DNA of 6,038 nucleotides, from contig JAJUFK010000155.1 in assembly GCA_029266015.1 (NCBI GenBank), positions 1-6,038 on the forward strand, in the 5' to 3' direction. This stretch comes from Bacteroidota bacterium (GTDB lineage: Bacteria; Bacteroidota; Bacteroidia; Bacteroidales; UBA1715). The translations under genes were made by a program, and so were the position numbers. Positions 1 through 6,038 of the stretch are shown in pieces (the stretch's first letter is position 1; each line of letters opens with the position of its first letter). The notes beneath the pieces were generated by a model. The model saw nothing but the letters and a program-made list of their open reading frames with translations. It ran no database searches and had not been told where the DNA came from.

Positions 1-719
1 ACAATAAACGGATCGGTAGTAATTACAAATATGGCAGGTATAGAATCAACGGCAAACATAATATCGGTAGTTTCAATTACCATTAATACTACAAATAACG
101 GTGTTACCATTTTTACTCCATTTTGTACAGTAAAAAAGTTGTGACCATCTAATTCATTACTAACAGGATAAAACTTACGAATAGCTCGAATTACTTTACT
201 TTTTTCGGCATCAAACTCTTCTTCTTTTCCAAATAACATTTTAAGAGCCGAAAATACAAGTAATGCTCCAAATACATACATAATCCATGAAAATTTAAGC
301 ACCAATGCACTTCCTAACAATATCATGACTGCTCTAAAAAACAATGCTCCTAAAATACCCCAAAACAATACCCTATGCTGATACAATCCCGGAATTTTAA
401 AATATGAAAATAACATTGCTATTACAAATATGTTATCTAAACTCAATGCCTTTTCTATTAAATATCCTGTAAAAAATTTAAGTGCCGCCTCTTTTCCGGT
501 TTTAATATCAGGCGAATGCGATAATAAATCGAACCAATTATGTGCATATGCAAAATAAACTACCACATTAAAAACTAATGCTAAAACTATCCACAATATA
601 GTGGTAGCAATTGCTTCTTTTGTTGAAATTACATGTTCATTTTTATTGAGTACCCCCAAATCAAAAGCCAACAAACAACAAACTATAACTACAAATATCC
701 CCCAAGCTATTATTTCCAT
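1..719 (-). CDS. TerC/Alx-family integral membrane protein, probable metal (Mn2+) exporter; C-terminus cut by window edge
   Basis: An uninterrupted minus-strand frame of 239 codons starts at ATG 719-717 (MEIIAWGIFV) and runs off the left edge without a stop. Several hydrophobic segments are visible. Two family signatures identify TerC/Alx: IEKALSLDNIFV (residues 88-99) and ELDGHNFFT followed by IETTDIMFAVDSIPAIF (about 215-231) and ITTDPFI at the edge. The acidic residues E89, D95, E216, D219 and D225 keep the spacing I recall for the residues implicated in Mn2+ export by E. coli Alx (E86, D92, E213, D216, D222). Family members are about 320 residues, so roughly 80 should lie outside the window. 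It is an inner-membrane protein. Calling it an Mn2+ exporter is inference from the family; tellurite resistance is the historic name only. No Shine-Dalgarno precedes the start, and the gene is divergent from the macroglobulin gene. The family is secure, the substrate is not. Confidence 0.93.
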   Translation of the reverse strand, partial: MEIIAWGIFVVIVCCLLAFDLGVLNKNEHVISTKEAIATTILWIVLALVFNVVVYFAYAHNWFDLLSHSPDIKTGKEAALKFFTGYLIEKALSLDNIFVIAMLFSYFKIPGLYQHRVLFWGILGALFFRAVMILLGSALVLKFSWIMYVFGALLVFSALKMLFGKEEEFDAEKSKVIRAIRKFYPVSNELDGHNFFTVQNGVKMVTPLFVVLMVIETTDIMFAVDSIPAIFVITTDPFI

Positions 720-736
720 ACGTTTAAAATTTTTGT

Positions 737-744
737 CAAATATA
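737..744 (-). promoter_or_regulatory. Candidate Bacteroidota -7 promoter element (TAnnTTTG) for the TerC-like gene
   Basis: Read on the minus strand, these bases are TATATTTG, an exact match to TAnnTTTG. No clear TTG -33 box lies 17-23 bases upstream; that stretch is the oligo-A/T run. Transcription would start about 11 nt before the ATG (719), a very short leader. The missing -33 box lowers confidence. Confidence 0.35.
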
Positions 745-797
745 ATTTTTTATCTCTGTATTAAAAAAAAAAACTGCATACTATTTGTATAATTTGT

Positions 798-805
798 TAT
801 TTTTG
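798..805 (+). promoter_or_regulatory. Candidate Bacteroidota -7 promoter element (TAnnTTTG) for the macroglobulin gene
   Basis: The bases TATTTTTG match the Bacteroidota -7 consensus TAnnTTTG exactly. A weak -33 partner (CTG at 774-776, where TTG is expected) lies 21 bases upstream. Transcription would start near 810-813, giving a leader of about 20 nt before the ATG at 831. Such 8-mers occur by chance in AT-rich DNA, so the support is the position rather than the match alone. Confidence 0.4.
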
Positions 806-830
806 ATATAATTATTAATAACTAATTTCT

Positions 831-902
831 ATGAAAATATCTATTATCAACTTCAGTATTATTACCATTATCTGTATTTGTATAGCTACCATACATTCAT
901 GC
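831..902 (+). other. Lipoprotein signal peptide and lipobox of the macroglobulin
   Basis: The first 24 codons encode a short basic start (MK), a hydrophobic Ile-rich core and the lipobox IHSC, with C24 at 900-902 as the acylated residue. The next residues are S, D, K, K. There is no Asp at +2. The acidic run typical of strong Bacteroidota surface-export signals is limited to one Asp, so periplasm-facing and surface-exposed placement are both possible. Confidence 0.85.
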
Positions 903-3900
903 AGCGACAAAAAACTCAAACCTATTTATATTGACCCTGCGTTTTCGGAATACATAATTTCGTTTACTTCTGGTGTTGTATCGAGTGCTTCAACTATTCG
1001 TGTACGTATGGTACAAGAAAATCCTTCAGCCGTAGCAGGACAAGAATTGCAAGATAATCCTTTTGAATTTAGTCCCGAAATTGAAGGTAAAGCAGTGTGG
1101 GTTGATAGTCAAACCATAGAATTTATACCAAAAAAACGGATGCCTGCAGGTGAAATATACACGGTTGATTTCAAACTACACAAATTCATAGAAGTAGAAA
1201 AAAAATTACGTGTGCTTACATTTCGGTTTCAAGTAATGAAACAAGGTATAGAATACAGTTTTAACGGTATAGAACCATACAAAACTGATAGTAAAAAATG
1301 GCAAAAAATTCACGGAATTTATACTACTGCCGATGTTACAGACAATCAAGAATTAGAAAAAGCAGTAGAAGCACAAGCAAACGGCAAAAAATTCAAAATA
1401 TCGTGGCAACACAGCAAAGATGGATTAACACATAATTTTACCATAGATAGTGTTGAACGTAAAGACAAACCCGAAATGATTCAACTTACCTGCAAAGCAA
1501 AAGCTATAGGTATAGACGAAACATATACAGAACGCATAGAAATGCCTGCATTACACGATTTTAAGGTATTACATGTAAAAACTACTACAAATCCGCAAAC
1601 AGTAATAGACATATTTTTCTCAGACCCATTAAACAGCACGCAAGACAAAACGGGCTTATTTATACTCGACCCATCGGCAAATGAGCGTGTGGTGGTAACT
1701 CCAACCGGAGCTAAATTATTTTTAGGAAAATCGGTAACCGGCGATGTTAAACTTACGGTTCTTGCCGGATTGCAAAACTCTTTTGGTCAAACACTACAAC
1801 GTGATTATGTTACCACGCTAAAATTTGTAAGCATGAAACCCGAAGTTTCATTGGTTGGAGATGGCATAATTATTCCGAATAACGAAGGTATTCTTTTTCA
1901 CTTTAATGCAGTAAGTTTAAAAGCTGTAGATGTTACAATTATTCAAATATTTGAAAATAATATTCCCCAGTTTTTACAAGTAAACCAAATAGATGGCGAC
2001 CGTGAACTAAAACGTGTTGGGCGTATTGTATATAATCAAGAAATGCCGCTTATTTCTGACAAAGCTATTGACTATGGTACATGGAACACTTTTTCGCTCG
2101 ATTTGTCACAACTTATACAACCCGAACCAGGCGCAATTTACAGAATTGAAATAGGATTTAGAAAAAAACACTCTCTCTATCCATGTTCCGAAGCTGACAA
2201 TCAAGAAGAAGAAGAAACATATAAACCTAAAAAAGATATTAATGCAGAATATGATGCTCCCGAACAAAGCTATTGGGATTACTATGATGAATACGACTAT
2301 GAGTATTATGACTACGACTGGAGAGACAGAGATAATCCATGTAAACAATCGTACTATGCAAACAACCGAAGAAAAGTTGTACGCAATGTGCTTGCGAGCG
2401 ATTTTGGTATTATAGCAAAAGCAGGTACCAACAATGAATATTTTGTAACAGTAACAGATTTACGCAATACCAATCCATTGAGTGGTATAGATATAGAATT
2501 TAGAAATTATCAAAATCAAATAATTGCTAAAACCAAAACCAATAGCGATGGCATGTGTAAAATAAAACTCGAAAACAAGCCATTTTTGTTGGTTGCCAAA
2601 AAAGATAAACAACGCGGATATTTACGGTTAGATGACGCTTCGGCACTTTCGCTGAGTGTGTTTGATGTAAAAGGCGAAGAATTACAAAAAGGAGTGAAAG
2701 GTTTTATATATGGCGAACGCGGCGTTTGGCGTCCGGGCGATTCATTGTACCTTACGTTTATTTTAGAAGACAAAAACAAATCGTTACCCGCAAACCACCC
2801 GGTAATTTTTGAATTGTATACCCCCGAAAATCAATTGTCGCAAAGAATTGTAAAATCGCTCAATACAAATGGATTCTATAGTTTTAGAATAAACACCGCT
2901 GCCGATGCTCCTACCGGCAACTGGACAGCAAAATGCAAAATAGGTAATTCTACGTTTAGTAAAACACTCAAAATAGAAACGGTGAAACCCAACCGTATGA
3001 AAATAAACCTGACATATCCTACCAAAATACTCCGCAATGGGGTTGTAGAAAAAGGTAATTTACAGGTAAATTGGTTGCATGGTATACCGGCACGCAATGC
3101 AAAAGTAAAAATTGAAGCTACCTTAGCTCCTGCCAAGACAACATTTGATGGATACAAAGACTATATTTTCGATGACCCTTCGGTAACATTTGAACCACGT
3201 GAATTTACCATTTTTGAAGGAAACGTAGACGAAGAAGGTAAAGCAACAATTCAAACAAATCTTGATATAGATAGAACTACCCCGGGAATGGTACAGGTAC
3301 AACTTAAAACAAGAGCATTTGAATCGGGCGGCGATTTTAGCACCGATAGATTTGTAATACCCTACTCGCCATATTCTGCCTATGTAGGAGTAAAAATTCC
3401 CGAAGGAAAAGGATGGAACAATGCGTTGTATTCTGACGAGAAAAACTTGATACCAATAGTACTAGTTGACCAAAACGGCAAACCGCTTGACAGAAAACTT
3501 AAAATTGAAATTTATGAAATATATTGGCGCTGGTGGTGGGATATGAGCGAAGAAGAAAATCTTGCCGATTATATTTCGAACCAACATTCACATATAATTA
3601 AAACCGATTACGTAACAACTAAAAACGGAAAAGCGTTGTATGAAATGAACCTTGGCGGTAATTATTGGGGGCGCAAATTTATACGAGTGTACGACGAAGA
3701 AAGTGAACACAGCACCGGAGCAACATTTTATACTACGTACAAAAGTTGGTGGAGCAATGCCGGAAACGAAAATCCGGGTGGAGCAGAAATGCTAATGTTT
3801 AATACCGACAAAAAAAATTATACCGTAGGCGAAAAAGTACAAGTAGAATTACCTGCCACACACAAAGGAAGAGCTCTTGTAAGTATTGAAACAGGTAGTA

Positions 3901-5951
3901 AAGTATTACAAAACTTTTGGGTAGAAGTAACACAAGAAAATCCGAAATTTTCATTTACCGTAACTCCTGAAATGTCGCCAAATGTATACATACACATATC
4001 ATATATTCAACCGCACAACAAACAAAACAACGATTTCCCGATACGCATGTATGGTGTACAAAATATTAAAGTAGATGACCCTGCTACAAGGCTAGAGCCA
4101 ATAATAACCATGAGCAAAGAACTAAAACCTGAGCAAACATTCAAAGTGCAGGTAAAAGAAGCAAAAGGTAAAGCTATGACATACACTATAGCAATAGTTG
4201 ACGAGGGAATATTGGACCTTACCCGCTTCAAAACACCTAATCCATGGGATGCATTTTATGCACAAGAAGCATTGGGAGTAAGAACATGGGATTTGTACAA
4301 ATATGTAGCCGGTGCCTATACCGGTAAAATTGCCGGATTACTTGCCGTAGGTGGCGACGAATTTGCAAGCAAAAAAGGTAAAGAAAATACAAATAGATTT
4401 AAACCCGTTGTTTTATTCAAAGGCCCATATACGTGTAAAGCAGGCGAAACCAAAACACATGAATTTACCATGCCCAATTATGTAGGTTCGGTACGTGTAA
4501 TGGTAGTTGCGGGGAATAATGGTGCATACGGCAATGCAGAGCAAACCGTACCGGTAAAACAAGATTTAATGGTACTGCCTACAATTCCACGAGTAATCAG
4601 TCCTACCGAAGAAATAACGATACCGGTAACTGTATTTGCAATGCAACCGAGTATAAAACAAGTGCAAGTTCAACTTCAAGTTGATAAACATATAACTCTG
4701 CTCGACGGAGCTACCCGAACAGTATCATTTGACAAACCGGGCGATAAAATTGTAGAGTTTAAAGTAAAAGCGAAAGAAATAAGTGCACAAACAAAAATTA
4801 CCGTACTTGCTTCGTCTGGAACTATACAAGCTAAATCAGAAACAAATCTCAATATTCGTCTTCCAAATCCGCCAGTAACCGATGCTATAAATATTGTGTT
4901 AAAACCGGGAGAAACTGTTCAACGAGCAATACAAGCAATAGGCATTGCGGGAACCAATTCGGGAATAATTGAAATTTCGCGTGTGTTACCACTCAATTTA
5001 GAGAATCGCATGCAATACCTCATACGATATCCGCATGGGTGTATTGAACAAATTACTTCGGCTACCTTTCCGCAACTTTTTCTGCAATCGTTTACCGACA
5101 TTAGTCAAGAGCGCAAACAAGCTATTGAAACAAATGTAAAAGCATATATACAAAAACTTAAATCGTATCAACATACAAGTGGTGGTTTTACATATTGGCC
5201 CGGCGATACCTATGGCGAAAACGAATGGGGGACAAACTATGCAGGTCACTGTATGATTGAAGCAAAAATGCTTGGGTACGATGTGCCTTCTCAAATGTAT
5301 GATAATTGGATTACGTTCCAAACCAATGAAGCGGGCAATTGGCTATATAGCGTATTCAACGGAAACGATGCTGCACAAGCATATCGGTTGTTTACACTTG
5401 CTTTGGCAAAAAAACCACATATGAGTGCCATGAATAGACTTCGCGAATCGGCAGCAATATCAGACAATGCTAAATGGATGCTTGCAGCAGCATATGCTAT
5501 GGCAGGTAAACCGGAAATTAGTGAAAAATTACTACAAACTACCAAACCTTCGAATATCGCTTCTGACGATGACTATTATAATTATGGCAGCTTCGAACGT
5601 TCCAAAGCTATTCGATTATTTACATATGCACTACTCAAAAAATATGATAAAGCTAAAATTATTGCCGATGATTTAGCTGCAATCTTATCGAGCGACAATT
5701 GGTTAAGCACACAAACTACTGCGTATTCACTTATGGCATTATCAAAATTTGCAGGCAACAATGCCAATGCAAGTCTACAATACACGGTAAGTATTGACGG
5801 TAATAAACAACAAGTATCAACAACTAAACCACTCAATCAAACAAAATTAGATTATAGTACGAGTAACACAAAACAAGTGAGCATTACCAATACTTCAAAA
5901 CAAATACTACCCGTTGTGCATTTAGGCAATATTTATTTTAAGATTATTTGA
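831..5951 (+). CDS. Alpha-2-macroglobulin family lipoprotein with thioester, 3' end apparently replaced by an insertion sequence
   Basis: The start at 831 gives an immediate lipoprotein signal peptide (cleavage before C24), which supports it. The order seen is: N-terminal MG1-like region (about 35-130); further MG domains with a Cys-bounded Tyr/Asp-rich insert (452-504); an MG3-like domain (about 524-620); an MG2-type domain with the WRPGD motif (633-637); more MG domains (about 717-980); a bait-region-type domain (about 983-1120); VDEGILDLTRF (1123-1133); a probable bait segment (about 1165-1192); the A2M/MG7 domain from about 1188; and a thioester domain (about 1365-1660) with GCIEQ (C1404, E1406, Q1407) and GGFTYWPG. 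In this family, proteolysis of the bait triggers a conformational change and the activated thioester covalently traps the protease, protecting the envelope. E. coli YfhM has some 460 residues after its thioester Cys; here only 302 follow, so the terminal MG domain is missing. Residues 1694-1706 are antisense to a transposase end. No pbpC, the common partner, is in the window. The trap may be impaired. Confidence 0.93.
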   Translation: MKISIINFSIITIICICIATIHSCSDKKLKPIYIDPAFSEYIISFTSGVVSSASTIRVRMVQENPSAVAGQELQDNPFEFSPEIEGKAVWVDSQTIEFIPKKRMPAGEIYTVDFKLHKFIEVEKKLRVLTFRFQVMKQGIEYSFNGIEPYKTDSKKWQKIHGIYTTADVTDNQELEKAVEAQANGKKFKISWQHSKDGLTHNFTIDSVERKDKPEMIQLTCKAKAIGIDETYTERIEMPALHDFKVLHVKTTTNPQTVIDIFFSDPLNSTQDKTGLFILDPSANERVVVTPTGAKLFLGKSVTGDVKLTVLAGLQNSFGQTLQRDYVTTLKFVSMKPEVSLVGDGIIIPNNEGILFHFNAVSLKAVDVTIIQIFENNIPQFLQVNQIDGDRELKRVGRIVYNQEMPLISDKAIDYGTWNTFSLDLSQLIQPEPGAIYRIEIGFRKKHSLYPCSEADNQEEEETYKPKKDINAEYDAPEQSYWDYYDEYDYEYYDYDWRDRDNPCKQSYYANNRRKVVRNVLASDFGIIAKAGTNNEYFVTVTDLRNTNPLSGIDIEFRNYQNQIIAKTKTNSDGMCKIKLENKPFLLVAKKDKQRGYLRLDDASALSLSVFDVKGEELQKGVKGFIYGERGVWRPGDSLYLTFILEDKNKSLPANHPVIFELYTPENQLSQRIVKSLNTNGFYSFRINTAADAPTGNWTAKCKIGNSTFSKTLKIETVKPNRMKINLTYPTKILRNGVVEKGNLQVNWLHGIPARNAKVKIEATLAPAKTTFDGYKDYIFDDPSVTFEPREFTIFEGNVDEEGKATIQTNLDIDRTTPGMVQVQLKTRAFESGGDFSTDRFVIPYSPYSAYVGVKIPEGKGWNNALYSDEKNLIPIVLVDQNGKPLDRKLKIEIYEIYWRWWWDMSEEENLADYISNQHSHIIKTDYVTTKNGKALYEMNLGGNYWGRKFIRVYDEESEHSTGATFYTTYKSWWSNAGNENPGGAEMLMFNTDKKNYTVGEKVQVELPATHKGRALVSIETGSKVLQNFWVEVTQENPKFSFTVTPEMSPNVYIHISYIQPHNKQNNDFPIRMYGVQNIKVDDPATRLEPIITMSKELKPEQTFKVQVKEAKGKAMTYTIAIVDEGILDLTRFKTPNPWDAFYAQEALGVRTWDLYKYVAGAYTGKIAGLLAVGGDEFASKKGKENTNRFKPVVLFKGPYTCKAGETKTHEFTMPNYVGSVRVMVVAGNNGAYGNAEQTVPVKQDLMVLPTIPRVISPTEEITIPVTVFAMQPSIKQVQVQLQVDKHITLLDGATRTVSFDKPGDKIVEFKVKAKEISAQTKITVLASSGTIQAKSETNLNIRLPNPPVTDAINIVLKPGETVQRAIQAIGIAGTNSGIIEISRVLPLNLENRMQYLIRYPHGCIEQITSATFPQLFLQSFTDISQERKQAIETNVKAYIQKLKSYQHTSGGFTYWPGDTYGENEWGTNYAGHCMIEAKMLGYDVPSQMYDNWITFQTNEAGNWLYSVFNGNDAAQAYRLFTLALAKKPHMSAMNRLRESAAISDNAKWMLAAAYAMAGKPEISEKLLQTTKPSNIASDDDYYNYGSFERSKAIRLFTYALLKKYDKAKIIADDLAAILSSDNWLSTQTTAYSLMALSKFAGNNANASLQYTVSIDGNKQQVSTTKPLNQTKLDYSTSNTKQVSITNTSKQILPVVHLGNIYFKII
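2184..2342 (+). other. Cys-bounded acidic, Tyr/Asp-rich insert in the macroglobulin
   Basis: Between C452 and C504 the protein has an EEEE run followed by a low-complexity stretch (residues 480-501) made almost wholly of Tyr, Asp, Glu and Trp, ending in RDRDNPC. The two Cys residues could form a disulfide closing a 51-residue loop. I recall similar Tyr/Asp-rich stretches before a PC motif in other Bacteroidota macroglobulins, so this is probably a lineage feature and not an error. Its role is unknown to me. Confidence 0.6.
4323..4406 (+). other. Probable bait segment of the macroglobulin
   Basis: Residues 1165-1192 lie between the conserved VDEGILDLTRF/PWDAFYAQEALGV block and the A2M domain, where the protease-sensitive bait sits in this family. 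The stretch is rich in Gly, small residues and Lys (ASKKGKENTNR within it), so it looks flexible and cleavable by many proteases. The placement rests on position and composition only. Confidence 0.45.
5040..5051 (+). other. Thioester motif CIEQ
   Basis: The codons tgt att gaa caa encode C1404-I-E-Q1407, preceded by YPHG. In complement C3, alpha-2-macroglobulin and their bacterial relatives, the Cys and Gln side chains of CxEQ form the internal thioester that bonds to the captured target. Both reactive residues are present, so the chemistry should be intact if the domain folds. Confidence 0.9.
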
Positions 5952-6038
5952 ATTTCTATTAAAAACAAATTTGTTTATTCCCTGAATAACAGTAAGAGCA
6001 GTGATTTTAGATAATATTCTTGTTTTGAACCCCTCAAA
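5909..6038 (-). mobile_element. End of an insertion sequence (IS982-like) inserted in the macroglobulin gene; rest lies beyond the right edge
   Basis: The macroglobulin's family-like sequence stops at codon 1692-1693, and a transposase C-terminus on the opposite strand ends only about 13 bases further in. The likely element tip is ACCCGTTGTGCA beginning near 5909. The exact tip cannot be fixed because the other inverted repeat and the target duplication lie outside the window, so an error of a few bases is expected. The element reads toward the macroglobulin gene (convergent). Confidence 0.65.
5922..6038 (-). CDS. Transposase, C-terminal end only (probably IS982 family)
   Basis: A minus-strand frame is open from the right edge and stops at TAA (5924-5922), giving 38 residues. 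It begins FEGFKTRILSKITALTVIQ and ends INKFVFNRNSNNLKINIA. The block KTRILSKITALTVIQ-x-INKFVFNRN-x-NNLKI resembles, from memory, the C-termini of IS982-family DDE transposases in Bacteroidota. The catalytic residues are outside the window. The frame overlaps the last 30 bases of the macroglobulin frame on the opposite strand, which is explained by insertion. An IS4/IS5-type transposase is the main alternative. Whether the whole transposase is intact cannot be seen. Confidence 0.7.
   Translation of the reverse strand, partial: FEGFKTRILSKITALTVIQGINKFVFNRNSNNLKINIA

Larger units (their letters stand above)
720..830. promoter_or_regulatory. Divergent intergenic region (111 bp) with promoters for both flanking genes
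   Basis: This very AT-rich spacer separates the two divergent start codons. It includes an 11-base A run (763-773). No Shine-Dalgarno is seen before either start, as is usual in Bacteroidota. It is too short to hold a long structured leader of the kind that controls alx in E. coli, given the promoter positions proposed here. I see no tRNA, small ORF or convincing hairpin in it. Confidence 0.6.

Noticed and set aside
601..792. Plus-strand open frame of 63 codons
   Set aside because: Most of it is antisense to the start of the TerC-like gene; it has no family resemblance or start signal and ends in low-complexity AT-rich DNA.
2106..2348. Minus-strand frame rich in Ile, Val and Phe that looks like a membrane protein
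   Set aside because: It is the antisense of the Tyr/Asp/Glu-rich insert; GAT/TAT/GAA codons read backwards as Ile and Val/Phe. It is a shadow.
4998..5321. Minus-strand frame of 107 codons across the thioester region
   Set aside because: It is antisense to the highly conserved thioester domain, with no recognisable motif.
5907..5951. Single-base frameshift as the cause of the missing macroglobulin C-terminus
   Set aside because: Both other plus frames reach stops within a few codons (TAG at 5923-5925 and TAA at 5939-5941), and neither continues family-like sequence; the insertion explains the break better.
5963..5976. Perfect palindrome AAACAAATTTGTTT, considered as a terminator or operator
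   Set aside because: It has no loop and no GC stem, and lies inside the transposase coding sequence, so chance in AT-rich DNA is the simpler explanation.
5973..5990. Short hairpin GTTTATTC-CCT-GAATAAC after the macroglobulin stop, considered as a terminator
   Set aside because: The stem is AT-rich with a bulge, no T run follows, and it is within the transposase codons.

Overview
The window is AT-rich and reads as Bacteroidota (Bacteroidetes). Neither visible start codon has a Shine-Dalgarno sequence. Each divergent gene has a perfect TAnnTTTG -7 element upstream, the Bacteroidota sigma factor signature. The large gene encodes an alpha-2-macroglobulin lipoprotein of the type common in that phylum. 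Genus cannot be told from this window.

Layout. Bases 1-719 (minus strand) hold the N-terminal 239 codons of a TerC/Alx-family membrane protein that runs off the left edge. Bases 720-830 are a compact divergent intergenic region with a candidate promoter for each side. Bases 831-5951 (plus strand) are one long open frame of 1706 codons: a secreted lipoprotein of the bacterial alpha-2-macroglobulin family with lipobox, macroglobulin domains, bait region and an intact CxEQ thioester motif. Bases 5922-6038 (minus strand) hold the last 38 codons and the stop of a transposase, best matched from memory to the IS982 family, which enters from the right edge.

Main observation. The alpha-2-macroglobulin gene does not end naturally. 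Its family-like sequence stops at about codon 1692-1693 (near base 5909), just after the thioester domain and the strand following it. The last 13 codons and the stop are antisense to the transposase end and its terminal sequence. The most economical reading is that an insertion sequence landed in the 3' end of the gene, removed the final macroglobulin domain and supplied a short foreign tail and stop. The remainder of the gene should lie to the right of the element unless it was deleted.

Functionally, the TerC-like protein (probable metal, perhaps Mn2+, exporter) and the macroglobulin (envelope protease trap) share only an intergenic region, and nothing ties them to one pathway. I see no wholly new system here. 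The points worth a second look are the IS disruption, a Cys-bounded Tyr/Asp-rich insert in the macroglobulin, and its putative bait segment.
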